The notes below the pieces were generated by a model, which searched no databases, was not told the origin of the DNA, and was given only the letters and a program-made list of their open reading frames with translations. 64,000 bases of DNA from Gracilibacillus suaedae (lineage in GTDB: Bacteria; Bacillota; Bacilli; Bacillales; Amphibacillaceae), in the NCBI RefSeq assembly GCF_017599345.1, contig NZ_JAGFVL010000033.1, forward strand, positions 1 to 64,000, in the 5' to 3' direction. Shown here piece after piece: positions 35,911 through 47,497 of the stretch. A program made the position numbers and the translations under genes. Every line of letters starts with the position of its first letter. The first letter of the stretch is position 1.

Positions 35911-36774
35911 TCACCCCGTTTTTAAACGATGCTTTCTGCTATTTATATTTGCTATTACTTTTTTGGTTACAATCGTTGCTATTAATAAAAGAATGAGTAG
36001 CATGACGATCGTACCACCTGGTGGTATTTCTAAATAGTAACCAGACACTAACCCAAAAATAACAGCTGTTTCTCCATATATTATCGCATAAATTATCGTT
36101 TGTTTAAATCCTTTTGCAATACGAATACTAGCAGCAACAGGTAATGTCATTAATGCTGAAACTAATAAAACACCAACAATACGTATTGAAGCAGCAATCA
36201 CGAGTGCAGTTAACACGATAAAAATAAAATGAATCCTTTTAGCATGTATACCAGTTACCACTGCTTGTTCTTCGTCAAAGGATAATAAAAACAGTTCCTT
36301 ATATAAGAAAAATATAACCGTACAAACAATAACAGCAATAATGATAATACTGTATAAATCTTGTCTGCTTACTGCTGAAACAGAGCCAAATAAATAACTA
36401 TATAAGTCTGTATTAAATCCATTTGCAACCGAAATAAAAATAACACTTAATCCGACGCCACCAGATAAAATAATCGGGATAGCCAATTCTTGAAAGGCAG
36501 TGTATACACGGCGTAATCGTTCAACAATGACAGAGCCAATAATGGAAAAACCTAATCCTGAATAAAAAGGTGTGATCAGTATAGCACCTGTCTTTTTTTC
36601 TAGTAGCAGTCCAAATGCAATTCCTGCAAGTGTGACGTGAGATAATGCATCAGCTATCAACGATAATCGTCGTACCACAATAAAAGCACCTAATAATGGG
36701 GCGATAATACCGATAATAATACCCGTAAAAAAAGTATTTCTTAAAAACTCATATTCGAATAAATTCATTAACAT
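35911..36774 (-). CDS. znuB: Zinc ABC transporter permease ZnuB
   Basis: This 287-residue ABC-3 family permease has eight or so membrane segments, with [20 protein letters not shown] near the start (the conserved ATPase-contact region) and [20 protein letters not shown] near 195. The frame is open to 36798, but ATG 36774 has GGAGG 7 nt upstream. It lies between znuC and zur in the same transcript. A zinc-binding lipoprotein (ZnuA) gene is missing from this cluster. Confidence 0.88.
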   Translation of the reverse strand: MLMNLFEYEFLRNTFFTGIIIGIIAPLLGAFIVVRRLSLIADALSHVTLAGIAFGLLLEKKTGAILITPFYSGLGFSIIGSVIVERLRRVYTAFQELAIPIILSGGVGLSVIFISVANGFNTDLYSYLFGSVSAVSRQDLYSIIIIAVIVCTVIFFLYKELFLLSFDEEQAVVTGIHAKRIHFIFIVLTALVIAASIRIVGVLLVSALMTLPVAASIRIAKGFKQTIIYAIIYGETAVIFGLVSGYYLEIPPGGTIVMLLILLLIATIVTKKVIANINSRKHRLKTG

Positions 36775-36787
36775 AATTGTTCCTCCA

Positions 36788-37540
36788 TTAATGCTCATGG
36801 GTCACTAGGTGTAGGGGGTGACCGTAAAAATCCGATAGTTTATCTTTGGATAGTGTTTGGAACTCATTTGGATTACCATGAAAATGCAATGTTTTGTTCA
36901 AACAAGCTACTTTAGAGGCGTGATGTGTCATCGTTCCGATATCATGGGTTACTAATAATAAAGAGATGTTTTGCTGATTTAATTCATGTAATAAATCAAA
37001 AAACTTTTCTACATTCTCAGCATCAACACCGACAGTAGGTTCATCCAAGATTAACAATTTTGGGTCACTGACAAGCGCTCTCGCAATAAAAATTCGCTGT
37101 TGCTGACCTCCAGACAGTTCTCCAATATTTTCAGAAAGATAATCTGTCATTCCGACTTTTTCTACTGCTTCATAAATGTGTAGTTTATCTTGACGTGTTA
37201 ATCTTCTGAAATAGCCTAACTTAGAAGTGAGCCCCATTGTTACGACTTCTTCTACTGTTGCTGGGAATCCACTGTTAAAGCTGTTTGCTTTTTGGGAAAC
37301 ATAACCTAGTTTACTTTTTTCTTTAAATTTCCGAATTGGTTGACCGAAAAGCTCGATTTTCCCGGCAGTTGGCTTTTCCATCCCTAACAATAGTTTGATT
37401 AAGGTAGTTTTACCTCCGCCATTGGGTCCTACAAGTCCAATAAAGTCACCTTCGTTTATAATAAAATTAACTTTTGATAAAGCTTGTCGCTCACCATAAT
37501 GAAAGCTGACATTCTCCATCTCAACAATTGGTTTTATCAT
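36788..37540 (-). CDS. znuC: Zinc ABC transporter ATPase ZnuC
   Basis: This 250-residue ATPase powers zinc import with ZnuB. Walker A is GPNGGGKTT near 36-44, the signature is LSGGQQQRIFIARAL, and Walker B is LLILDEPTVGVD, with switch His in VTHDIGTM. The frame opens at 37570, but ATG 37540 has GAAGGTGAT 6 nt upstream and is preferred. It is the first gene behind the Zur box. Confidence 0.9.
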   Translation of the reverse strand: MIKPIVEMENVSFHYGERQALSKVNFIINEGDFIGLVGPNGGGKTTLIKLLLGMEKPTAGKIELFGQPIRKFKEKSKLGYVSQKANSFNSGFPATVEEVVTMGLTSKLGYFRRLTRQDKLHIYEAVEKVGMTDYLSENIGELSGGQQQRIFIARALVSDPKLLILDEPTVGVDAENVEKFFDLLHELNQQNISLLLVTHDIGTMTHHASKVACLNKTLHFHGNPNEFQTLSKDKLSDFYGHPLHLVTHEH

Positions 37541-37576
37541 GTTTATCACCTTCGTTTTCAATCTTATCATATTGTA

Positions 37577-37591
37577 TCGTAATCATTACGC
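37577..37591 (-). promoter_or_regulatory. Zur box
   Basis: TCGTAATCATTACGC matches the B. subtilis Zur core TCGTAATNATTACGA in all but the last base. It lies 37 nt upstream of the znuC start and predicts zinc-dependent autoregulation of znuC-znuB-zur and co-expression of the crcB pair. Confidence 0.82.
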
Positions 37592-37751
37592 TTTGTAAAT
37601 TACCAAAAACGGACAGTGTGCTATAGATAAAGTGAGATTTTCTTCCGTATAATAACTTTTTCGATACTGTCATGAAATACCAATTAGATCATTTGCTTTT
37701 TATCTTATCTTTTCGTTAAAATAATAGCAACGAAAAGGAGGAGGGTAATAC

Positions 37752-38108
37752 ATGACAGTTCAGTTTTATTGGTATCCTAAATGTGGGACTTGCCGAAAAG
37801 CGAAGAAATGGTTAGATGAACATGAAGTTGATTATGAAGCTATACATATCGTAGACAACCCACCTAGCAAAGCAGAATTAAAAAAGATCATTGCTAAAAG
37901 TGGTTTACCATATAAAAAATTCTTTAACACAAGTGGTAAGAAATATCGAGAACTAGGCTTGAAGGATAAATTAAAGGAAGCTACAGAAAACGAAATGCTG
38001 GATTATCTCGCTTCAGACGGTATGTTGTTAAAAAGACCACTGACAGTTGGCGAAGACCAAGTGTCAGTTGGGTTTAAAGAAGAAACATTTGAGCAGACTT
38101 GGATTTAA
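37752..38108 (+). CDS. ArsC/Spx-family protein (YusI-like)
   Basis: This 118-residue thioredoxin-fold protein has redox motif C11-G-T-C14 in WYPKCGTCRKAKKWLDEH and the RP signature in LLKRPLTVGEDQVSVGF. Length and sequence fit the ArsC-like YusI/YffB subgroup and not true arsenate reductases or Spx. In B. subtilis yusI also sits beside gcvH. The function is unknown, possibly a glutaredoxin- or bacillithiol-linked reductase. ATG follows AAAGGAGGAGG. Confidence 0.86.
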   Translation: MTVQFYWYPKCGTCRKAKKWLDEHEVDYEAIHIVDNPPSKAELKKIIAKSGLPYKKFFNTSGKKYRELGLKDKLKEATENEMLDYLASDGMLLKRPLTVGEDQVSVGFKEETFEQTWI

Positions 38109-38132
38109 ATATACAATTTAGGAGGATTTTTC

Positions 38133-38516
38133 ATGAGTTTACCTGAAAATTATCTATACTCAAAAGAGCATGAGTGGGTGAAAAAAGAAGAAGCTAAAGT
38201 AAGAATCGGTGTGACTGATCATGCACAATCAGAATTGGGAGATATTGTGTTTATTGAATTGCCAGAAGTGGGAGACGAAATCAAAACGGATGAACCATTT
38301 GGTAGTGCAGAATCAGTTAAAACTGTTTCAGAATTATATGCACCTGTTACAGGTAAAGTAGTGGAAGTAAATATCGAGTTAGAGGATAATCCGGAATTAG
38401 TAAATGAATCCCCATATGATAAAGCATGGATGATTGTAGTAGAACCAAGTAACCAGTCAGAATTAGATGATTTATTATCTGCTGAAGACTATGATAAGAT
38501 GATTAATGAGGCGTAG
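38133..38516 (+). CDS. gcvH: Glycine cleavage system H protein
   Basis: This 127-residue protein carries the lipoyl arm that shuttles the methylamine group between P, T and L proteins. The lipoyl Lys is K63 in [17 protein letters not shown], with [14 protein letters not shown] before it. In B. subtilis GcvH is also the relay for lipoate assembly on other enzymes. gcvT and gcvP are not here. ATG follows AGGAGG. Confidence 0.94.
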   Translation: MSLPENYLYSKEHEWVKKEEAKVRIGVTDHAQSELGDIVFIELPEVGDEIKTDEPFGSAESVKTVSELYAPVTGKVVEVNIELEDNPELVNESPYDKAWMIVVEPSNQSELDDLLSAEDYDKMINEA

Positions 38517-38524
38517 CCAACAGG

Positions 38525-38558
38525 TAGCATTCGCATGTAGCGGATGCTATATTTTTTA
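38525..38558 (+). terminator. Intrinsic terminator after gcvH
   Basis: TAGCATTCGC and GCGGATGCTA pair (one G-T pair) around a 5-nt loop and are followed by TATTTTTT. Confidence 0.82.
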
Positions 38559-38581
38559 ACAGGAAAGGAAGTATAAAAATT

Positions 38582-38735
38582 GGGTGCCTGGCTAGCTTCG
38601 AGCGCCAGAAACTAGGCGACTTCACGAACCGCCCTACGATAAGTCATCATCGGTTCGTAAACTCACCGTGATTCCTTTATCTCAGTTAATTCTGAAGCCG
38701 CTACGTTTCTAACCGGGCGCTTTGCGCTTTTCTAA
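38582..38735. repeat. Complex nested palindromic element C
   Basis: The arms GCGCC, GAAAC, CGACTTC and ACGAACCG occur in this order and are mirrored by CGGTTCGT, GAAGCCG, GTTTC and GGGCGC. The element can therefore fold into one long interrupted stem of about 150 nt. It lies alone between gcvH and the Toprim gene and is more GC-rich than its surroundings. I see no frame or transposase. Similar elements are known from intergenic regions of Bacillaceae in my general knowledge, but I cannot check copies outside the window. Confidence 0.5.
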
Positions 38736-38879
38736 TCCAAGTACCATTAGTCTGTCATAACTTGATTAAGTGTATCCATACAATAAAGTGAGACTTCTAT
38801 CAGCGGAGGCTTACGGGAAGCACCGTTATAAATAATAGCTTTTGGTTTTATTTGAACTTTGATGAAGTAGGTGAGCCAA

Positions 38880-39230
38880 TTGTCAAAACAAGAAATAAAA
38901 GTAATCATAGTGGAAGGTAGAACTGATAAAGAAAAAGTGGCAAAATTAGTGGATGAGGAAGTAGAAATTGTCTGTACTAATGGTACGATTAATGTGGAAC
39001 GTTTGGAAAATTTGATTGAAATGTTTAATATGGATTATCGGGATGTTTTTATACTGGTTGACGAAGATAAGGCTGGTAAGAAATTAAGAAAACAACTTTC
39101 TAAAGAATTACCACATGCAATTCATATTTATATTGATAAATCGTATCGAGAAGTGGCAGCTACACCTGAGTCTGAGTTAGCAGTAGCGCTGATTTCATCA
39201 CATATAATGATCAACCCAGATTACTTATAG
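38880..39230 (+). CDS. Toprim-domain protein (YusF-like)
   Basis: This 116-residue protein is a small Toprim-fold protein: VIIVEGRTDKEKVAKLVDE carries the conserved Glu, and FILVDEDKAGKKLRKQL the DxD-type acidic pair. Such small Toprim proteins may act on nucleic acids, but none of this subgroup has an established reaction. TTG 38880 has AGGTGAG 5 nt upstream; GTG 38871 is within that site. In B. subtilis yusF also lies between yusE and gcvH. Confidence 0.82.
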   Translation: MSKQEIKVIIVEGRTDKEKVAKLVDEEVEIVCTNGTINVERLENLIEMFNMDYRDVFILVDEDKAGKKLRKQLSKELPHAIHIYIDKSYREVAATPESELAVALISSHIMINPDYL

Positions 39231-39247
39231 AATAGAAGGAGATTGTA

Positions 39248-39571
39248 ATGCTAGATATAAAAAAAGAACAATGGAAGAAATTGTTACGTCATGAGGAATC
39301 GCTGGTCATTTTCGTGCACACACCTTTTTGTGCGACTTGTCAATTAGCAGAACGAATGTTAGGAATCTTGGAAGAAGCAGATCAAACACAGTTCTTTTAC
39401 CGAATGAATGCTTCCTTTTTTCCGGAATTTATGAAGGAAAATAAAATTCAGAGTGTACCAGCATTGTTATTGGTGAAAGATGGAGTGGTTGTCGATCAAT
39501 TGTATGCATTTGAATCGGTAACTAAATTACATGCTGTTTTGGAAGGATGGAAACAAAAACAAAGCATTTAG
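39248..39571 (+). CDS. Thioredoxin-like protein (YusE-like)
   Basis: This 107-residue thioredoxin-fold protein has active-site C28-A-T-C31 in VHTPFCATCQLAERML and cis-Pro in IQSVPALLLVKDG. The CATC pair is unlike the CGPC of thioredoxin, so it is a special-purpose disulfide protein. It lies 17 nt after the Toprim gene, as in B. subtilis yusF-yusE, and precedes the suf cluster. Confidence 0.86.
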   Translation: MLDIKKEQWKKLLRHEESLVIFVHTPFCATCQLAERMLGILEEADQTQFFYRMNASFFPEFMKENKIQSVPALLLVKDGVVVDQLYAFESVTKLHAVLEGWKQKQSI

Positions 39572-39735
39572 CAATAAAATCAAGTAATTTGTAAGAATTT
39601 ATATCATATATTTTTGTATTAGTTATATTTGATTACAGGTGGGTGTGTATCTGCGCTAATCTCCTCACAGTGTATTTGGTCACTATGTTAGAAGATGTTA
39701 CAATAATAATTGTCAAATAAAGAAAGGATTGATTT

Positions 39736-39927
39736 ATTATTAGTGACCAATTACATCTACAGTACACAACGGAAATGGAAAAAGCGATGCATCAGTCGCA
39801 CGGAGTAGGATATGCGGAATATAGCCGTAAACTCTCTCAACGATTAGATGTAGAAAAAGAAAGAGAAACTAGCTATAAAAAAAGCCAAGAAGTTGTGAAA
39901 GACGTAGAACGCTTAGTTCACAGATAA
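39736..39927 (+). CDS. Small charged protein, 63 aa, possible ATT start
   Basis: A frame runs from just after TGA 39730 to TAA 39925. The ribosome site AAAGGA (39724-39728) is 7 nt before ATT 39736 and 10 nt before ATT 39739, with no ATG, GTG or TTG there. The first ATG is codon 14 (39775), which has no clear ribosome site. The product is soluble, charged and helical (EKAMHQSHGVGYAEYSRKL, then KERETSYKKSQEVVKDVERL). Codon bias and composition look coding. The family is unrecognised. A terminator follows 45 nt later. Confidence 0.55.
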   Translation: MISDQLHLQYTTEMEKAMHQSHGVGYAEYSRKLSQRLDVEKERETSYKKSQEVVKDVERLVHR

Positions 39928-39971
39928 TAATTGAAAAAATAAATAAATGAAATGAAAATAGACACAAAGAT

Positions 39972-40010
39972 ACAACAGTTACTTCTCGAAAAGTAGCTGT
40001 TGTTTTTTTA
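39972..40010 (+). terminator. Intrinsic terminator after the 63-aa gene
   Basis: ACAACAGTTACTT and AAGTAGCTGTTGT pair over 13 positions (one G-T) and run into seven T residues. Its presence supports a transcribed gene upstream. Confidence 0.82.
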
Positions 40011-40040
40011 TAAAGATACTGCCCGGTGAATTTGAACTGA

Positions 40041-40225
40041 GCGTGGACATTTGTTCCGTTATTTGTTACAAAAGTGCCGTTATTAAGGTAGTCGCGGACA
40101 TCTGTTCCGCTATTCATCGAAAATAGTGCTAATTTAAGCCGAAATGAGCCAAATAAGGGATTCAATGTCCACAAACATCGAAAAACGCGCGGTTTTCAGC
40201 CAAATAACGCACTAAATGTCCACCC
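40041..40225. repeat. Intergenic element with imperfect 51-bp tandem unit
   Basis: GGACATTTGTTCCGTTATT (from 40045) recurs as GGACATCTGTTCCGCTATT 51 bases later, followed in both cases by a similar AAAATAGTGC-type stretch. ATGTCCAC at 40166 and 40216 is the inverse of the GTGGACAT at 40043. No gene is visible between 39928 and 40455; the suf promoter with TATAAT at 40295-40300 follows. Confidence 0.5.
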
Positions 40226-40455
40226 CCCCTTATCCGAATCTGGAATGGATGGGCTTTTATTAGTAATAGATCGATAAATACGGGTTAAGTGTGGTATAAT
40301 ATCAGATGGAATGAATAAAATCAGTTGATTTCGATAGTGGTAAAATGGTTGATTATAGATTCGAAATAGTATAAGATTATAATGAGAATAAAGTGAGAAT
40401 GGATTTAATTCCACTTCAAATCATTACATTTTAAAAGCTTTGGAGGTATGTAGTT

Positions 40456-41241
40456 ATGGCAAGTTCTACTTTAGAAATTAAGGATCTTCATGTTGAAATA
40501 GAAGGTCAGGAAATATTAAAAGGTGTTAACCTTACCATAAAAGGTGGAGAATTCCACGCGGTAATGGGACCAAATGGTACTGGTAAATCAACCTTAGCAT
40601 CTGCAATTATGGGTCACCCTAAATATGAAGTAACCAAAGGTGAAATTCTTCTCGATGGGGAAGATGTATTAGAAATGGAAGTAGATGAGCGTGCACAAGC
40701 TGGTCTATTTTTAGCTATGCAATACCCAAGTGAAATTAGTGGTGTAACAACTTCTGATTTCTTACGTTCTTCTATTAATGCCCACCGTGAAGAAGGTGAC
40801 GAAATTTCTTTAATGAAGTTCATTAAAGAAATGGACGAAGCAATGGATTATCTTGAGATGGATAAAAATATGGCACAACGTTATCTAAACGAAGGTTTCT
40901 CTGGTGGTGAGAAGAAACGTAACGAGATTCTTCAATTAATGATGTTAAAACCAGCTATCGGTATCCTTGACGAAATTGATTCTGGTCTAGATATCGATGC
41001 GCTAAAAGTAGTATCAAAAGGTATCAATAAACTACGTGATGAGTCATTCGGTTGCTTAATCATTACGCACTATCAACGTTTATTGGATTATATTACTCCA
41101 GACAAAGTACATGTTATGATGGAAGGTCGTGTAGTGAAATCTGGGGGACCTGAATTAGCTCAACGCTTAGAAGCGGAAGGTTATGACTGGATTAAGCAAG
41201 AACTTGGTATTGAAGATGAAACTGTAGGACAAAAAGCATAA
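40456..41241 (+). CDS. sufC: Fe-S cluster assembly ATPase SufC
   Basis: This 261-residue soluble ABC-type ATPase works with SufB and SufD as the scaffold for [Fe-S] clusters. Walker A is GPNGTGKST near 39-47, the signature is [12 protein letters not shown], Walker B is [14 protein letters not shown], and the switch His is in [12 protein letters not shown] follows TGGAGG. It starts the conserved Firmicute order sufC-D-S-U-B. A TATAAT lies about 155 nt upstream. Confidence 0.95.
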   Translation: MASSTLEIKDLHVEIEGQEILKGVNLTIKGGEFHAVMGPNGTGKSTLASAIMGHPKYEVTKGEILLDGEDVLEMEVDERAQAGLFLAMQYPSEISGVTTSDFLRSSINAHREEGDEISLMKFIKEMDEAMDYLEMDKNMAQRYLNEGFSGGEKKRNEILQLMMLKPAIGILDEIDSGLDIDALKVVSKGINKLRDESFGCLIITHYQRLLDYITPDKVHVMMEGRVVKSGGPELAQRLEAEGYDWIKQELGIEDETVGQKA

Positions 41242-41256
41242 GATAGGAGGTATCGT

Positions 41257-44217
<2,961 letters not shown>

Positions 44218-44250
44218 GCACAAAGAAATCCTAATATAGGAGGTAATAGT

Positions 44251-45648
44251 ATGGCTAAAAAAGCACCTGAAATAGGCGAATATAAATATGGCTTTCATGA
44301 CAGAGATGTTTCGATTTTTAGAACGGAAAAAGGCTTGACACGTGCAGTAGTGGAAGAAATTTCTCGCATGAAAGAAGAACCAGAGTGGATGTTAGAATTC
44401 CGCTTAAAAGCATTAGAACAATTCTATAAAAAACCAATGCCACAATGGGGTGGTGACCTTTCAGAATTAGACTTTGATGAAATTACGTATTACGTAAAAC
44501 CGTCTGAGCGTTCTGAACGTTCTTGGGATGAAGTACCAGATGAAATCAAACAAACATTTGATAAATTAGGTATTCCTGAAGCAGAACAAAAGTATCTAGC
44601 AGGTGTATCTGCTCAATACGAATCTGAAGTTGTTTATCACAACTTAAAAGAAGATTTAGAAGACTTAGGTATTGTCTTCAAAGATACAGATACTGCACTA
44701 AAAGAAAACGAGGACCTATTTAAAGAGTATTTTGGTAAAGTTATTCCGGCATCAGATAATAAATTTGCAGCCTTAAACACTGCAGTATGGTCTGGTGGAT
44801 CCTTTATTTACGTACCGAAAGGCGTTAAAGCGGAGACACCTTTACAAGCATACTTCCGTATTAACTCTGAAAACATGGGTCAGTTCGAGCGTACGTTAAT
44901 TATCGTTGATGAAGGTGCTTCTGTACACTATGTGGAAGGTTGTACAGCACCAACGTATACAACCAACTCATTGCACAGTGCAGTTGTTGAAATCTTCGTT
45001 AAGAAAGACGCATATTGCCGTTATACAACGATTCAAAACTGGGCGAACAATGTGTATAACCTAGTGACAAAACGTGCAACATGTGATGCAAATGCAACGA
45101 TGGAATGGATCGATGGTAACATTGGTTCTAAATTAACCATGAAATATCCTGCCATTATTCTAAAAGGTGAGGGTGCTCGTGGAAATACGCTTTCCATTGC
45201 ATTAGCAGGTAAAGGACAGCACCAGCACGCAGGTGCTAAAATGCACCACCTAGCGCCTAATACGTCTTCTACGATCGTTTCTAAGTCGATCTCCAAACAA
45301 GGTGGTAAAGTATCTTATCTTGGTATGGTACACTTTGGACGTAAAGCAGAGGGTGCCCGTTCTAACATTGAATGTGACACGTTAATTATGGATAATAAAT
45401 CAACTTCAGATACGATTCCTTACAATGAGATTTTAAATGATAACATCTCATTAGAGCACGAAGCGAAAGTTTCTAAAGTATCGGAAGAACAATTATTCTA
45501 TCTAATGAGCCGTGGTCTTTCAGAAGAAGAAGCTACTGAAATGATCGTGATGGGCTTCATCGAGCCATTTACAAAAGAACTTCCAATGGAATATGCGGTC
45601 GAAATGAACCGTCTTATTAAGTTCGAAATGGAAGGTAGTATTGGATAA
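44251..45648 (+). CDS. sufB: Fe-S cluster assembly protein SufB
   Basis: This 465-residue scaffold subunit builds clusters with SufC and SufD. Signatures include [13 protein letters not shown], the [16 protein letters not shown] segment, [18 protein letters not shown], the [17 protein letters not shown] stretch and the C-terminal [25 protein letters not shown] follows TAGGAGG. It is the last suf gene and a strong terminator follows. Confidence 0.95.
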   Translation: MAKKAPEIGEYKYGFHDRDVSIFRTEKGLTRAVVEEISRMKEEPEWMLEFRLKALEQFYKKPMPQWGGDLSELDFDEITYYVKPSERSERSWDEVPDEIKQTFDKLGIPEAEQKYLAGVSAQYESEVVYHNLKEDLEDLGIVFKDTDTALKENEDLFKEYFGKVIPASDNKFAALNTAVWSGGSFIYVPKGVKAETPLQAYFRINSENMGQFERTLIIVDEGASVHYVEGCTAPTYTTNSLHSAVVEIFVKKDAYCRYTTIQNWANNVYNLVTKRATCDANATMEWIDGNIGSKLTMKYPAIILKGEGARGNTLSIALAGKGQHQHAGAKMHHLAPNTSSTIVSKSISKQGGKVSYLGMVHFGRKAEGARSNIECDTLIMDNKSTSDTIPYNEILNDNISLEHEAKVSKVSEEQLFYLMSRGLSEEEATEMIVMGFIEPFTKELPMEYAVEMNRLIKFEMEGSIG

Positions 45649-45678
45649 TTGAGATTAAAGCTTTAAGAGGTTAAATCT

Positions 45679-45727
45679 AAGATAACGAGTTCAAGCTAAT
45701 GTTGTGCTGAACTCGTTATCTTTTTTT
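45679..45727 (+). terminator. Intrinsic terminator of suf operon
   Basis: A perfect 15-bp stem AAGATAACGAGTTCA/TGAACTCGTTATCTT with a 14-nt loop is followed by a T run. Confidence 0.88.
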
Positions 45728-45814
45728 GTATATTTAAAAATCATCTACCTGATCATCTTCTACTTAGTATAGACGGTATAATTAAATGATTTGATCTCTA
45801 TAATTGTGTCGATT

Positions 45815-46708
45815 TTAGTTGCCATAATTTCTACAGAATTGAGCCAATTTTGCAAATAGATCTTCTAGTATAAATCGAGAATCAATTGACTCATATACTT
45901 TAATTGGTCGATACTTACCGGAATGAACATATTTCATATTTTCATCAAATACAGGAGCTGGCTTCCATGTCCATTTACCACAATCTGCATATAGTATTAC
46001 ACCAACTGCTGGGGAATCACCAAGTAAACGGTATTCGGAAGGTCTTGATACGCTTTGATTGTTAAATTTAATGAGTTGTTCTACTAGATATTTGCCTATT
46101 TTTCCTTGTGGATACACTTTTTCAATCAGTTCTGCATACCCGACAGGCATTGTTCGATAAACATTTCTAGGAATTTGCCAAACTTCCAGATTCGATTTAA
46201 AAATCACATTAGCAGAATGAATATCGTTTGATAAATTATATTCACGACCACCTGAAGGCCATTCTCCGCCTCCGATCCAGATTACTTTAATATCTTTTTC
46301 TGCAATTCTGGGTTCTATTAGCAATGCAGAGGCCATATCAGTTAATGGACCAAAAAATGCAACATGAAGAGGCCTGCTATCATCTTTCATCGCTTCTTCG
46401 ATAATCAACCTAGCACCAGGGGAGTCAATAGGTGTTTCTTCATCCGGCATAGCGGCTGCTGCTCCATTCTCGACACGAAATTTTCCGTCCAACCTCATTA
46501 GATTTAAAAGTAGCATCGTTTCGTCATAACTATCCTGTAAACTTGTTTTTGATTTCTGATCACCAAAATGGGCAGGAATGATTCCATGAAGATCAAATGA
46601 ACTAGATAGAACTGTATGTACAATTGCATATTGATCATCTACTTCATTCTTAGCATCAGTATTAATAATTACCCTTGTTTTCTTTTCTGCTGGTATTGTA
46701 AATTCCAT
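45815..46708 (-). CDS. Nucleoside hydrolase-superfamily protein
   Basis: This 297-residue protein has the fold of inosine-uridine preferring nucleoside hydrolases, which split the N-glycosidic bond of nucleosides. The metal-binding N-terminal motif is present as NTDAKNEVDDQYAI (N16-I29), extended and altered from the usual DTDPGxDD. LHVAFFGPLTDMASAL and GDSPAVGVILY follow. The substrate may therefore differ from ordinary ribonucleosides. The frame is open from 46747; ATG 46708 follows TGGAGG. There is no transport or nucleoside gene next to it. Confidence 0.78.
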   Translation of the reverse strand: MEFTIPAEKKTRVIINTDAKNEVDDQYAIVHTVLSSSFDLHGIIPAHFGDQKSKTSLQDSYDETMLLLNLMRLDGKFRVENGAAAAMPDEETPIDSPGARLIIEEAMKDDSRPLHVAFFGPLTDMASALLIEPRIAEKDIKVIWIGGGEWPSGGREYNLSNDIHSANVIFKSNLEVWQIPRNVYRTMPVGYAELIEKVYPQGKIGKYLVEQLIKFNNQSVSRPSEYRLLGDSPAVGVILYADCGKWTWKPAPVFDENMKYVHSGKYRPIKVYESIDSRFILEDLFAKLAQFCRNYGN

Positions 46709-46856
46709 TTTGATAAAACCTCCATATCTATTAAATTTAACCATCAACTAAAATTTTTCCATCTATATAAATAGATGGTAATTATTTATTTTAATTATAC
46801 ATACACTTCTACATTCCCCAACAAAATTCCTGCTAAAAATTTTACCCATACTAAAA

Positions 46857-46888
46857 GGCAGTGCCTTATATCTGACACTGCCATTGCT
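46857..46888 (-). terminator. Intrinsic terminator (leftward)
   Basis: GGCAGTG and CACTGCC pair around a 12-nt loop, read leftward into a TTTT tract. It should end the DUF378 gene transcript. A second GGACCGA/TCGGTCC hairpin lies at 46936-46957. Confidence 0.6.
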
Positions 46889-46975
46889 TTATACCATCAT
46901 TTCTAGTGGTGAGTACTTAATTTAAATTGCATAAGGACCGACATCAAAATCGGTCCCAAAAAATAAAATACTCGA

Positions 46976-47275
46976 TTAATTTTCTTTATCATTGTTAAAT
47001 TCAGTCGGATCATTTTCCTCTGCAAACTCAGTAGAATAAGCTAAATTTCTACCTCTCGCAGCACCTCTATTTTCTTCGTCAGCTTGCGGAGCAAACAACA
47101 AGGGTAAACAGCATAAAGCACCGATTCCTACTAATGTATAAATGACTCTGGAAAATGCAGCATCTTGTCCACCGAATATTGCTGCAACCAAATCAAATTG
47201 AAATAATCCAATTAACCCCCAGTTTATAGCACCAATAATTACTAGTGCTAAACCTATACGTTGTATGGTATTCAT
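46976..47275 (-). CDS. DUF378 membrane protein
   Basis: This 99-residue protein has two hydrophobic segments and the DUF378 signature (RIGLALVIIGAINWGLIGLFQFDLVA, then RVIYTLVGIGALCCLPLLF). An acidic tail of about 30 residues follows (EENDPTEFNNDKEN), longer than in many relatives. It is a small inner-membrane protein of unknown function. ATG follows AAAAGGAGGTG. Confidence 0.88.
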   Translation of the reverse strand: MNTIQRIGLALVIIGAINWGLIGLFQFDLVAAIFGGQDAAFSRVIYTLVGIGALCCLPLLFAPQADEENRGAARGRNLAYSTEFAEENDPTEFNNDKEN

Positions 47276-47497
47276 TCAATTCACCTCCTTTTGTAGAGTG
47301 TTAGTTATATCTATTATTAGTTTGTTTTTCTAATTTATACGAATTAATATTCCAGTGAGAGCACCACTTGGTGTTATGGGAAACTGAAATTTAATGGTTG
47401 CAGATTTCTAACTGGATTTGTTTCTGATCACTGCCTGTATAAAATAGTTAATTATAGGAAAGTTATAGTTATAAATTAAAAGAAGGGATTTTCGTTT

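Noticed and set aside
39869-40414. Two minus-strand frames (101 and 72 residues) before sufC
   Set aside because: They cross a terminator and the tandem-repeat region and lack start signals.
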